Shown: positions 9,258 through 17,375, numbered from the stretch's first letter. The stretch: 64,000 nucleotides of DNA from JBBSBL01 sp038251325 (GCA_038251325.1 JBBSBL010000007.1:9503-73502), one strand, 5' to 3'. The notes: generated by a model not told the origin, from the sequence alone. A program made the numbers and translations.

Positions 9258-9275
9258 GTGCAACGGATCTTGCAC
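9258..9275. promoter_or_regulatory. Inverted repeat GTGCAA-N6-TTGCAC, possible operator
   Basis: A perfect 6-base inverted repeat with a 6-base spacer lies between the divergent M23 and coiled-coil genes, just upstream of the riboswitch. Size and position fit a repressor site, but the regulator is unknown and a short repeat like this can arise by chance. Confidence 0.35.
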
Positions 9276-9375
9276 GCGGGAGGAGCGCGCTCGCCGGCGT
9301 CGATGCGCCCTCAGGGACGCCGCTAGGCTGCGCTCGAAGGACCCCGATCCGGGCCGGCGGCCCGATCGCCTCGTC

Positions 9376-10125
9376 ATGGACCCCGACCCCTCCTCCACTC
9401 CGTTCGATCCGCTCGGGCCCGAGCTCGACGCCCGCCTGCGGGAGATCGTCCATGCCGCCGCGGAGGAGGCCGAGGCGGCGCGCCGGGACGTCGAGGGGCG
9501 CCGTCGCGCGGCCGTCGCGGAGACCGAGCGCTACGTGGAGTCCGCGCGCCGGCGCGTCGACGCGGACGCCGCGGAGCGCGGGCGGCGGCTCGAGCGCCTG
9601 GGCATCGAGATCGACACCCTCTCCCGCGCGCTCCAGCGGCCGCTTGACGAGCTCGCCCGCGCCGTGCGCGACGCCGCCGCGGAGCTGGGCGCCCCACCGG
9701 CGACGACGCCGGAGCCGCCGTGGAGCGAAGGCGCGCCGGCGCCCGCTCCGGCGGGGCCCCCGACCGAGGCTCCCACGCTCGAGCGTTCCCCGCCGCAGCC
9801 TGCGCCGGTCGCGGCACCCGAGCCATCGCCGACACCCGAAGGCGGCGGCGACGGCGCGCCGCCCGAGCCCACACCGGAGCCGCCGGCCCCCCCGGCCCCG
9901 CCTGCCACCCCCCCGGCCCCGCCAACCGCGACCCCGGCGCCCACCGCCGGGCCCGGCGCCGCGCGCCTGCTCGCGATCGAGATGGCGGTCGACGGCGCGA
10001 CGCGCGCCGAGGTGGCCGACCGTCTGCGCGAGCGCTTCGGCCTCGAGACCCCGGCCGAGCTGCTCGACGGAGTCTTCGGCGCCGACACCGAGGGGTCGAG
10101 CCGCCTGCGCTGGGGCAGCCCGTAG
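9376..10125 (+). CDS. Coiled-coil, proline-rich protein of unknown function
   Basis: A 249-residue protein I do not recognise. Residues 10-100 form a continuous charged helix with heptad character (Glu/Arg/Ala-rich), resembling DivIVA-like coiled coils without a clear signature. Residues 105-200 are an Ala/Pro/Glu-rich, probably disordered linker. Residues 205-245 form a small helical module (AIEMAVDGATRAEVADRLRERFGLE) that looks like a DNA- or protein-binding three-helix unit. There is no signal peptide. The ATG at 9376 is the natural start. The gene precedes htpX by about 90 bases on the same strand. Confidence 0.7.
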   Translation: MDPDPSSTPFDPLGPELDARLREIVHAAAEEAEAARRDVEGRRRAAVAETERYVESARRRVDADAAERGRRLERLGIEIDTLSRALQRPLDELARAVRDAAAELGAPPATTPEPPWSEGAPAPAPAGPPTEAPTLERSPPQPAPVAAPEPSPTPEGGGDGAPPEPTPEPPAPPAPPATPPAPPTATPAPTAGPGAARLLAIEMAVDGATRAEVADRLRERFGLETPAELLDGVFGADTEGSSRLRWGSP

Positions 10126-10216
10126 GCGTCCCGCCGCGGCTTAAGGCGCCGGCAATCCGGTCTCCTACCATGTGAGGGGCACTTCCCGCCCTCCGAGAGA
10201 AAGCGCCCTTCCCGAG

Positions 10217-11113
10217 ATGGCCCGACCGACCTCCTTCGGCCGTGACCGTGGGCTCCAGGCCCGCATGGCCCTCACGATGTTCCTGCTCGGCCTCGTCTAC
10301 GTGGCCCTCATCGGCGCGCTCTTCGCGGCCGGGGCCGGCGCGGTCACGATCGCCCTGGTCGCGGGCGGCCTGCTGCTGCTCCAGCTCTTCACCTCGGACA
10401 AGATCGCGCTGGCGGCGATGGGCGCCCACGAGGTCACCCCGGCCCAGGCCCCCGAGCTCCACGCGATGGTCGACCGCCTCTGCGTCGCCGCCGACCTGCC
10501 CAAGCCGCACGTCGCCGTGGCCGAGACGCCGATGCCCAACGCCTTCGCCCTCGGGCGCTCGCCGAAGTCGGCCACGGTGTGCGCCACAACCGGGATCATG
10601 GACCTGCTCGAGCCGGCCGAGCTCGAAGGCGTGCTCGCCCACGAGCTCACCCACGTGCAGAACCGCGACGTGCTCGTGATGACGATCGCCAGCTTCTTCG
10701 CCACCGTCGCCGGCTACATCGTGCAGTTCGGGTTCTTCTTCGGCGGCGGAGACGGCGACGAGGACGGCGCGCCGTTCATCGTCGTGATCGCCGTCGCCTT
10801 CGGCGTCTACGCGATCTCCTTCGTCCTGCTCCAGGCGCTCTCCCGCTACCGGGAGTTCTCCGCCGACCGCGGGGCCGCCGTGATCACCGGGCGACCGAGC
10901 GCGCTGGCCTCGGCGTTGATCAAGATCAGCGGGACGATGGAGCGCGTCCCGCGCGAGGACCTCCGCTCGGCCGGCGCGATGAACGCGTTCTTCATCATGC
11001 CCGCGGTCTCCAAGCGGTCCATCGTGGCCCTGTTCTCGACCCACCCGCCGCTCGAGAAGCGCCTCGCCGCCCTGGAGCGGCTCGAGACCCAGCTCCAGGG
11101 CCTGCCCGCGTAG
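10217..11113 (+). CDS. htpX: HtpX-like zinc metalloprotease
   Basis: A membrane protease that degrades misfolded or damaged membrane proteins. The product has 298 residues. Two N-terminal transmembrane helices span about residues 20-60, the zinc site HELTH follows near residue 140, two more hydrophobic helices lie near 155-220, and the third ligand Glu is in YREFSADRGAA. Length and topology are normal for HtpX. The ATG at 10217 begins the usual MARPTSFGRD start. The gene is followed 10 bases later by pspAB and faces pspA-pspAA, forming an envelope-stress locus. Confidence 0.92.
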   Translation: MARPTSFGRDRGLQARMALTMFLLGLVYVALIGALFAAGAGAVTIALVAGGLLLLQLFTSDKIALAAMGAHEVTPAQAPELHAMVDRLCVAADLPKPHVAVAETPMPNAFALGRSPKSATVCATTGIMDLLEPAELEGVLAHELTHVQNRDVLVMTIASFFATVAGYIVQFGFFFGGGDGDEDGAPFIVVIAVAFGVYAISFVLLQALSRYREFSADRGAAVITGRPSALASALIKISGTMERVPREDLRSAGAMNAFFIMPAVSKRSIVALFSTHPPLEKRLAALERLETQLQGLPA

Positions 11114-11123
11114 CCTCTCGAGC

Positions 11124-11696
11124 GTGGGGTTGCTCGACGTCGTCTTCGGCAGGCGCAAGCTCAAGGGGCCGGCGCCCGACCGCCTGTTCGCGGCGGCCAC
11201 GGCGTACGTGACGCTGGAGACCGGACTGGGGATCACGACCCGCGGCGTGGCGGGGATCGTCTTCCAGCCGCTGGCCACGGCCGACTTCACCGCGATCGCA
11301 GCGGAGATGGAGGAGGTCGTGCGCGGGACGGGCGGCGACCAGGGCACCGAGGTCGAGACCCGCGACGACGAGTACGGCTACCGCTGGATGGTGCTGCGCG
11401 ACCCGGACTTCGACGACCTCGTGGTCGGGGTCAACGGCGTCAGCGACGCCCTGCAGAGCGGTGGCTACGGCGAGCGGGTCCTGTGCGCGGTGTTCGCCTT
11501 CCAGGAGTCCGGCGGGCGACCCGTCTACCTGATCTACAACTACAAGCGCGGCGCGTTCTACCCGTTCGTGCCGGCGCCGGGGGACCAGCAGCGCGACGTC
11601 GAGGCCGAGCTGCGACTGAAGGCGCAGCTCGGCACCGAGTTGCCGATCGAGGCGGAGGTCGAGCGCTGGTTCCCCCTCTGGGGCATCCCGATCTGA
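11124..11696 (+). CDS. pspAB: PspA-associated protein PspAB
   Basis: A 190-residue soluble protein starting MGLLDVVFGRRKLKGPAPDRLF and containing WMVLRDPDFDDLVVGV and IYNYKRGAFYPFVP, which I recognise as the actinobacterial PspAB family, found near pspA. No enzyme motif is visible and its biochemical role is not established. It lies 10 bases after htpX on the same strand and converges on pspAA and pspA, which supports the family call. GTG start. Confidence 0.8.
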   Translation: MGLLDVVFGRRKLKGPAPDRLFAAATAYVTLETGLGITTRGVAGIVFQPLATADFTAIAAEMEEVVRGTGGDQGTEVETRDDEYGYRWMVLRDPDFDDLVVGVNGVSDALQSGGYGERVLCAVFAFQESGGRPVYLIYNYKRGAFYPFVPAPGDQQRDVEAELRLKAQLGTELPIEAEVERWFPLWGIPI

Positions 11697-11892
11697 CCCG
11701 TCCCCTGGACGGCTAGGATCCCGCCGCTTGCGCCGACCTCCCCGGTCCTGCTGATCCTGGTCGCCGCCGGTCCGCTCCGAACGTCGACGTCGTCGTGATC
11801 CAGCTCGACCGCCGCGGGCAGGAGGACGACGCGGCGAAGGGGATGATCAACGTTCGATCCATCCGCGCGGACGCCCGGGACCCCACCGGCCC
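11697..11892. other. Convergent intergenic region between pspAB and pspAA
   Basis: About 196 bases between convergent genes. On the plus strand an open frame without a good start ends near 11896 and would read VDVVVIQLDRRGQEDDAA, which may be a decayed gene end or chance in GC-rich DNA. No convincing terminator hairpin with a T-run is visible. Confidence 0.4.
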
Positions 11893-12171
11893 CTAGTCCG
11901 GGATCAGCCCGTCGCCCGAGAAGTCCGCGTGGGCCTCGTCGAGCGTCGTGTCCGGCGGCGGGATGATCACGTCGGAGGAGAGGAGCTCCTCGTCGCCCAG
12001 CCGCTCGCCCTCGGCCACGACGAGGGCGTGCATCCGGGCGAGCAGGTCGGCGAACCGGCCCTCGTCGCCGGCCTCGACCGCGGCGACGGCCTCGTTGTCG
12101 AGCTCGTTGAGCCGGGCGCGGACGTCGTCGTCGAGGCGGTACTGCCCGGACGTCGCGAGCCGCGCGATCAC
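11893..12171 (-). CDS. pspAA: PspA-associated protein PspAA
   Basis: A 92-residue protein beginning MIARLATSGQYRLDDDVRAR, the typical opening of the PspAA family, with a helical middle (LNELDNEAVAAVEAGDEGRF) and an acidic tail. It is encoded directly after pspA with an ATGA overlap, so the two are translationally coupled. The family is thought to modulate PspA; no catalytic motif is present. Confidence 0.85.
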   Translation of the reverse strand: MIARLATSGQYRLDDDVRARLNELDNEAVAAVEAGDEGRFADLLARMHALVVAEGERLGDEELLSSDVIIPPPDTTLDEAHADFSGDGLIPD

Positions 12172-12944
12172 GCGCCCTTCTCCCCGGCGGGGGGCGGGCC
12201 GTCTCCGGCGCCGAGCTCCGGCGCCGGAGCCGCGCCGCCGCCCAGCTCCGCCTTCATCTTCGCCAGGTCGTCGTCGACCTGGGTGGCGGAGGTGAGCTCG
12301 CCGAGCTGACGGTCGAGGTCGTCCTTGCCCTCGCCGAGCTGCGTGAGGTCCTCGAAGGTCCCGGCCGCCTCGAGCTCCTGCACGGCGTCGGCGCGGGCCT
12401 TCATGTTCTCGGTCTTGTCGACCGCCCGCTGCATCGCGAGCCCGACGTCGGCCATCTCCTCGCCCACGCCGGTCGCCGCCTCCGAGATCCGGACCTGCGC
12501 CTCCGCGGCGGAGTACTGGGCCTTGATGACCTCCTTCTTGCTGCGGAAGGCCTCGATCTTCGTGCGCAGCTTCTGCTCGGACTCGGCGAGCTGCTGCTGC
12601 TGGGCCTCGAGGTCGGTGACCTGGGTGTCGAGCGACTGGAGCTCGGTCTGCGCGAGCTGCTTGCGCTCGAGCGCCATCCGCGCCAGGTCCTCCCGGTTCT
12701 GGGCCAGCGCCTGCCGCGCCTGGGTGTCGAGCTTCACCACCTGCTGCTCGAGCTTCTGCGACTGGAGCTGCAGCCGCTTCTTGGACGTGGCGACGTCGGC
12801 GAGCCCCTTCTTCACGTTCTGGAGGAGCTCGATCTGCTTCTGGTAGCTGTACTCCAGCGTCTCGGCGGGATCCTCGGCTCGGTCGAGCAGCTTCGAGATC
12901 TTCGCCTTGATGACGGTGGACATGCGCCCGGAGACGCCCGGCAT
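12168..12944 (-). CDS. pspA: Phage-shock protein A (PspA/IM30 family)
   Basis: A 258-residue, almost wholly alpha-helical protein. The opening ISKLLDRAEDPAETLEYSYQKQIELLQNVKKGLADV is the conserved PspA core in the two N-terminal helices. Long coiled coils fill residues 40-215, and residues 235-258 form a Gly/Pro/Ala-rich tail. The family forms ESCRT-III-like membrane-repair rods. The ATG at 12944 is chosen because GAGGAGG sits 5 bases upstream of it; an internal ATG at 12923 lacks such a site. Downstream pspAA overlaps by four bases. Confidence 0.92.
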   Translation of the reverse strand: MPGVSGRMSTVIKAKISKLLDRAEDPAETLEYSYQKQIELLQNVKKGLADVATSKKRLQLQSQKLEQQVVKLDTQARQALAQNREDLARMALERKQLAQTELQSLDTQVTDLEAQQQQLAESEQKLRTKIEAFRSKKEVIKAQYSAAEAQVRISEAATGVGEEMADVGLAMQRAVDKTENMKARADAVQELEAAGTFEDLTQLGEGKDDLDRQLGELTSATQVDDDLAKMKAELGGGAAPAPELGAGDGPPPAGEKGA

Positions 12945-13028
12945 CGCTTCCTCCTCGGCGGTGAAAGTCGGGTCGCGACCTAGCGTAGCCGACGCGCCCC
13001 GCGGGGCCGGGACCGTGGACTGCGGTTC

Positions 13029-13631
13029 TTACAGGCCGTCGGGATGCCGCACGGCGTAGCCGCTGCCCGAATGCATCGCCCGCTGCCAGCGCGAGCCGGC
13101 CCCGCTGGCGCCGCTCGTGTCGAAGCGGATCCCGGCGACGACCATGTAGACGTGCCCGCCGTTCGCGTAGAGCGTGATCCAGTCGCCGGCGCCACGGACA
13201 CCCCAGCGCGCGAAGTCACCCGAGGTCATCGAGGCGTGGAGCAGCCGGGCCCCGTGCAGCGCGTAGGACACCGAGCCGGAGCAGTCGTACCCGCGAGCGC
13301 GCCAGGTCGCATGCCCGCCGCCCCACACGTACGGAGTGCTGCGGATGCGGTTGCCGGCCCAGATGACCTTCCGGACCTCCAGCGGCGCGTCGGCGGGCGC
13401 GTAGGCCACGCCTCTGCGGATCCTCGCGATGCTGCCCGTGACCGTCGGCCGCGCCGGCGTGCTCTGCGGCCCCTTGGGGCGCACGCCGAAGGCCGCGCCC
13501 CCGGCCGTGCCGCCCGACTGGACCGGCGCCCGGCCGGGAACGGCGCCGCCCGGCGTGTCGGCCAGCGCGCTCGGCGCGCAGGCCAGCAGGCCCAGGCAGG
13601 CCGTGAAGATGGTGTGGCGAAGCGTCCGCAA
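13029..13631 (-). CDS. Secreted NlpC/P60-like cell-wall peptidase
   Basis: A 200-residue exported protein. Residues 1-24 form a signal peptide ending PSALA-D. A low-complexity linker runs to about residue 65. The C-terminal domain has the catalytic Cys in RGYDCSGSVSYAL (about residue 116) and the His in NGGHVYMVVAGI (about residue 158), the NlpC/P60-like pair. Such enzymes cut peptidoglycan stem peptides. The start is a TTG at 13631, which is needed to keep the signal peptide. It lies only about 20 bases from the end of a c-di-AMP riboswitch, with no strong Shine-Dalgarno outside the aptamer. Confidence 0.82.
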   Translation of the reverse strand: MRTLRHTIFTACLGLLACAPSALADTPGGAVPGRAPVQSGGTAGGAAFGVRPKGPQSTPARPTVTGSIARIRRGVAYAPADAPLEVRKVIWAGNRIRSTPYVWGGGHATWRARGYDCSGSVSYALHGARLLHASMTSGDFARWGVRGAGDWITLYANGGHVYMVVAGIRFDTSGASGAGSRWQRAMHSGSGYAVRHPDGL

Positions 13632-13650
13632 GCCCAGAGTCTCGTTCGTC

Positions 13651-13776
13651 GGCCTCCGGGGTTAGCTGACGGGCTGGCGCTAAACGAGCTTGCGCTTCTC
13701 GCGGATCCACCGCGTGATTCGCCCCAACATCCGGGTCCCCCGGTCCCCGGGGTCGAGCCCCGGGGATTCGGCAGGC
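13651..13776 (-). promoter_or_regulatory. Cyclic-di-AMP riboswitch (ydaO/yuaA class), second copy
   Basis: The minus strand carries CCGGGGGACCC, TTGGGGCGAATC and, at the 3' end, GCCCGTCAGCTAACCCCG (complement of 13658-13675), in the same order as the copy near 9070-9210. Both copies also share GCCGAATCCCC near the 5' end. The 3' edge contains GGAGG, which closes the aptamer about 20 bases before the TTG start of the NlpC/P60-like gene, so control may act at translation start. That mechanism is inference. Confidence 0.88.
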
Positions 13777-13846
13777 GGAAAGCTAGCAGAGCGTTCGACG
13801 GAAGCCTCCAGGCTCCTGCGCCGCCCCGACCGCTCGGTGGCAGCAT

Positions 13847-14737
13847 GTGGCCATCGCAGTCCGGACGCTCCATCCCCGAGGCGCCTTCTCCCTCCCCGCC
13901 ACGGCCGGCTTCCTGCGGGCCTTCACCCCGGCGGGCCGGGCCACGAGCGGCGAGGGCGGCGAGCTCCGGCTCGCCGTGGTCCCGGACGGGGAGTCCCGGG
14001 TGGGCGCCGCCGCGATCGCCCAGCGCCGGGGGGACGGCGGCGTCGTCCTCACGATCTGCGGCGCCGCGCCGCCCGACGCCGTCGCCGCGCAGCTGAGCCG
14101 CCTCCTGGGCCTCGATCTCGACGCCGACGGATTCGCGGAGCTCGGCCGCCGCGACCCCGTGGTCGGTGGCCTGCAGGCCCGCCTGGCCGGGCTGCGACCG
14201 GCCGGCTTCTGCTCGCCCTGGGAGGCCGCGGTGTGGTTCGTGCTGACCCAGCGGGCGTCGATGCGCCAAGCCGCCGCGGTGAAGGCCCGAATGACGGAAT
14301 GCCTGGGCGAGACGGTCGAGGTCGCCGGCGCCGCCCTCGCCGCCTTCCCGGGGCCCGACCGCCTGGTCGAGCTCGACGCCTTCCCCGGCGTGCCGGCCCG
14401 CAAGGTCGGCTGGCTGCGGGGGATCGCGCGCGCCGCGCTCGATGGCCGCCTGGACGGCACCGGGCTGCGCGCGATGCCGGTCGCGGCGGCGCTCGCGTCG
14501 CTGCGCGAGCTGCCCGGGGTCGGAGCGTTCACCGCCGAGGGCATCCTCCTGCGCGGGGCGGGTGCGCCCGACGTCCTGCCGACGGCCGAGCCCCGCCTCC
14601 GCGACGCGGTCCGGCGCGCCTACGACCTCCCCGGCCCGCCGGACGACGTGGTGCTCGCGGAGCTGGCCGCGGGCTGGCGGCCGTTCCGCTCCTGGGTCGC
14701 CGTCATGCTCCGCGCCGACCTCGAGCGGGCCGGCTGA
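13847..14737 (+). CDS. AlkA-like DNA glycosylase with Asp-to-Glu change at the catalytic position
   Basis: A 296-residue HhH-GPD protein related to 3-methyladenine-DNA glycosylase II. Residues 1-105 form the N-terminal beta domain. The segment GFCSPWEAAVWFVLTQRASMRQAA corresponds to the helical domain, and LRELPGVGAFTAEGILLRG is the helix-hairpin-helix that holds DNA. In AlkA the catalytic Asp follows shortly after; here the aligned stretch is PDVLPTAEPRL, placing Glu where Asp is expected. It may still act as a base-excision enzyme or have changed chemistry. GTG start, divergent from the NlpC/P60-like gene across the second riboswitch. Confidence 0.8.
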   Translation: MAIAVRTLHPRGAFSLPATAGFLRAFTPAGRATSGEGGELRLAVVPDGESRVGAAAIAQRRGDGGVVLTICGAAPPDAVAAQLSRLLGLDLDADGFAELGRRDPVVGGLQARLAGLRPAGFCSPWEAAVWFVLTQRASMRQAAAVKARMTECLGETVEVAGAALAAFPGPDRLVELDAFPGVPARKVGWLRGIARAALDGRLDGTGLRAMPVAAALASLRELPGVGAFTAEGILLRGAGAPDVLPTAEPRLRDAVRRAYDLPGPPDDVVLAELAAGWRPFRSWVAVMLRADLERAG

Positions 14738-14760
14738 GCCCGCCGCTACCCTCCGCGCCC

Positions 14761-15963
14761 GTGCGCCGCCGACTCTTCCCACCGCCCGCCGCGCTCGCCA
14801 TCGCGGCCGCCGTGGGCCTCGCCGCCCTCCCGGCGACCGGCTGCGGCGGCGGGGATTCGCAGGGTCTGGGCGCCGGGCCGACGGTCGGGCGCGCCGGGTC
14901 CGGCGCCGCCGCGACGGCCGGGCTCGGCTTCCCGGCGCTCGCCACGAAGAACACGACCCGGATCGGCGGCACGGATCCGGTCGCCAACGCCGCCGCCGCG
15001 GCGCGAGCCGTGTACCCCGGCGGCGGGCAACGCCCACAGGCGGTGGTGCTCGCCCCCAGCGGCGACTGGCGGGCCGGGGTGGCGGCGGCGCCGCTCGTGG
15101 CGCGTCCGCTGCGGGCGCCCATCCTGCTGGCGGGCGCCGGGGGCCTGCCCGGCGCGAGCGCGGAGGCGCTGCTCGCGCTGCGACCGACCGGCGCGCCGGC
15201 GGCGGGGGGCGCGCAGCTGGTCCGGGTCGGGGATGTCGCGGACGCCCCGGAGCGGCTCAAGACCGTGCGGATCTCCGGGAGCGGACCGGCCGAGCTCGCG
15301 GCGGCCGTCGATCGCTTCCGCACCACCACGGCCGGCCGGCCGAGCGCGGCGGTCATGGTCGTCTCCCAGGACGCGCCGGCCTACGCGATGCCGGCCGCCG
15401 CGTGGGCAGCGAAGAGCGGGGACGCCATCCTCTACGTCACCCGCGACGCGGTCCCGGCGGCCACCGCGCGCGCCCTGCGCGCCCACGACCGGCCGCGGAT
15501 CTACGTCCTGGGCCCCTCGACCACGGTCTCCGATCGGGTGACCCGCGCCCTCGGGCGCCTGGGCCCGGTGCGCCGGGTCCCGGGGCGCGACCCGGTGAGC
15601 GCGGCGATCGCCTTCGCCCGCTTCTCCGACGGCGCGTTCGGTTGGCGCGTGGTCGACCCCGGGCACGGGCTCTCGTTCGCGAACGCCGACGCGCCGCTCG
15701 ACGCGGTGGCCGCCGCCCCGCTCGCCGGGGCGGGCACCTACGGCCCCCTGCTGCTGCTCGACCGCCCCGCGCCGGTGCCGCGCGCCGTCCAGTCCTACCT
15801 GCTCGACATCCAGCCGGGCTACACCGACGACCCGGTCCGCGGGGTCTACAATCACGGCTGGTTGATCGGCGACGAGCGGGCGATCTCGCTCGACTCCCAG
15901 TCGCTCATCGATCAGCTGCTCGAGATCGCCCCCGTGTCCGGCGGCAGCAGCCCCGCCCCATGA
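14761..15963 (+). CDS. Secreted lipoprotein with cell-wall-binding repeat 2 (CWB2)-like domains
   Basis: A 400-residue exported protein. Residues 1-28 form a signal peptide ending LPATGCGGG, a lipobox. The rest shows repeats of the CWB2 type: TTRIGGTDPVANAAAAARAVYP early, then recurring blocks such as AVVLAPSGDWRAGVAAAPLVARPLRAPILLAG and IYVLGPSTTVSDRVTRALGRLGPVRRVPG. In other bacteria CWB2 domains anchor proteins to secondary wall polymers. Whether this lipid-anchored form binds a wall polymer is unknown. GTG start 23 bases after the glycosylase stop. Confidence 0.78.
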   Translation: MRRRLFPPPAALAIAAAVGLAALPATGCGGGDSQGLGAGPTVGRAGSGAAATAGLGFPALATKNTTRIGGTDPVANAAAAARAVYPGGGQRPQAVVLAPSGDWRAGVAAAPLVARPLRAPILLAGAGGLPGASAEALLALRPTGAPAAGGAQLVRVGDVADAPERLKTVRISGSGPAELAAAVDRFRTTTAGRPSAAVMVVSQDAPAYAMPAAAWAAKSGDAILYVTRDAVPAATARALRAHDRPRIYVLGPSTTVSDRVTRALGRLGPVRRVPGRDPVSAAIAFARFSDGAFGWRVVDPGHGLSFANADAPLDAVAAAPLAGAGTYGPLLLLDRPAPVPRAVQSYLLDIQPGYTDDPVRGVYNHGWLIGDERAISLDSQSLIDQLLEIAPVSGGSSPAP

Positions 15964-16244
15964 GCCAAGCCGAGAATCCCGAGCGCCTGCGGCCGGAGCA
16001 CCGGGTCGGCGTGGAGGACGTGCGCGCCCTGACGGGCGCGTCCACGCCGCACTTCGCGCTGCAGATCCGCGCGCGCATCTCCCGCCTCGTCGCGGGCCTG
16101 CAGCCCGACGATCCCGCCCGCCTGGAAGGCGAGCGCGAGATCGCGCGGCTGGAGCGCCTCGGCTTCAGCGGCGAGGTGCGCGGGGAGCCGGCGGAGCCCG
16201 GGATGCGGCCGCTGGCCAGCGTCGACGACGCCGACCGCGGCTGA
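15960..16244 (+). CDS. Small conserved-looking protein of unknown function
   Basis: A 94-residue protein whose ATG overlaps the stop of the CWB2 gene (ATGA), so it is probably co-translated with it. It is charged and helical, with ISRLVAGLQPDDPARLEGEREIARLERLGFSGE as a likely helical pair. There is no signal peptide or membrane segment. I do not recognise a family. Codon use matches its neighbours, which supports it as a real gene. Confidence 0.7.
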   Translation: MSQAENPERLRPEHRVGVEDVRALTGASTPHFALQIRARISRLVAGLQPDDPARLEGEREIARLERLGFSGEVRGEPAEPGMRPLASVDDADRG

Positions 16245-16403
16245 GCCCGGCCACGGCGGGTCCGCGCAGGCCGTCCCGCCGGACCGCCGCCGGCGCGCGT
16301 GCGGACGTTGTGCGTACGCGGGTCACCGAGCGCGCCGGAATGAGGTCTGGCTGGACGAGCCGGTGCCGCCCGGTCGACGAGCGCGGCCGCTACCCTGCGC
16401 TCC

Positions 16404-17165
16404 GTGCTCGACCGCGTCCTGCCGCTGATCGAGCCCGACGAGCGCCCGGCGGCGATCGACACCTCCCAGGGCTACCTCGATCTCCTCGGCGGCCTCGGCC
16501 CGGTCTCCACCGGCGCCACCCAGGACCTGATGCTCACCGGCCTGGTCCCGCGGATCTACGAGCGCTGGTGGCGCCCCGCGCTGGGGCGCATGGCCAAGGG
16601 CGTGCTCGGCCCGGGGATGGCCGACGAGCACCGGATCGCGCGGCTCCTGCTCGGCCTGGCGCCCGGGGACGGCGTGCTCGATGTGGCCTGCGGGCCGGGG
16701 AACTTCACCCGGTCGTTCGGCCGCACCGTCGGCGAGGGCGGACTCGCGGCCGGGATCGACGCCTCTCCCACGATGCTCGCGCGCGCGGTGCGCGACACCC
16801 CGCCCGGCGAGCACCCGGCAGTCGCCTACGTGCGCGGCGACGCCGTGCGCCTGCCGTTCCGCGCCGCGAGCTTCGACGCCGTCTGCTGCTTCGCGGCGCT
16901 CCACCTCTTCGCCCACCCCTTTGTCGCGCTCGACCACATGGCCCGCGTGCTCACCCCGGGCGGGCGCGTCGCGATCCTCACCTCGTGCCGCACCCGGTCG
17001 GCGCCGGCGCGGACGGTCGACGGCCTGCTCGGCTCCCGCGGCGGCATCCGCATGTTCGAGCCCGACGAGATCGTCGATGCGCTCGCCGCCCGGGGCTTTC
17101 TCGACATCCGCCGCCGGATCTCGGGCCTCACGCAGTTCGTCGGCGGCCGTCGGCCCCGTCCCTGA
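16404..17165 (+). CDS. SAM-dependent class I methyltransferase
   Basis: A 253-residue protein with a Rossmann-like methyltransferase core. Motif I is VLDVACGPGNFTRSF (about residue 92), the adenine-binding region follows as AAGIDASPTMLARA, motif II-like DAVRLPFRAASFDAVCCF, and a post-core GGRVAILTS. The N-terminal 70 residues resemble the extra helical region of methyltransferases related to UbiE-like small-molecule enzymes. The substrate is unknown. GTG start. The 159 bases upstream and 210 bases downstream hold no other supported gene. Confidence 0.85.
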   Translation: MLDRVLPLIEPDERPAAIDTSQGYLDLLGGLGPVSTGATQDLMLTGLVPRIYERWWRPALGRMAKGVLGPGMADEHRIARLLLGLAPGDGVLDVACGPGNFTRSFGRTVGEGGLAAGIDASPTMLARAVRDTPPGEHPAVAYVRGDAVRLPFRAASFDAVCCFAALHLFAHPFVALDHMARVLTPGGRVAILTSCRTRSAPARTVDGLLGSRGGIRMFEPDEIVDALAARGFLDIRRRISGLTQFVGGRRPRP

Positions 17166-17375
17166 CCCGAAGGGGAGCCTCGGCCTTCGCCGGCGCGCTG
17201 GCGCTCGGCGCCGCCGGCATCCTCGCGGGCGCCGCGCCACTGCCCACTGGGCCTCGCTCGATCGCCTCGGCGCCTTCGGCGATCGTCGAGCTCGTGCGGG
17301 CGATCGGGGCGTAGAGGGTCGATACCCCGGCTGCGCCCGGCCGCGCCCCGGGCATCGGCTAGGCTCGCCCGAGCG

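Larger units (their letters stand above)
8968..9375. other. Intergenic region between divergent genes: riboswitch plus operator-like repeat
   Basis: This 408-base gap holds the minus-strand c-di-AMP riboswitch (about 9070-9210) and an inverted repeat at 9258-9275, GTGCAA-N6-TTGCAC, which could be a repressor site between the divergent promoters. The 100 bases between the riboswitch and the M23 start hold nothing I can identify, and I see no clear terminator U-tract in the expression platform. Confidence 0.6.

Noticed and set aside
11750..11896. Possible decayed gene end between pspAB and pspAA
   Set aside because: No start, no recognisable domain, and the length is too short to separate from chance.
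17166..17314. Open frame extending past the methyltransferase stop (product with GALALGAAGILAGAAPLP)
   Set aside because: No start codon in frame close by and the methyltransferase ends cleanly at 17165; left as non-coding.
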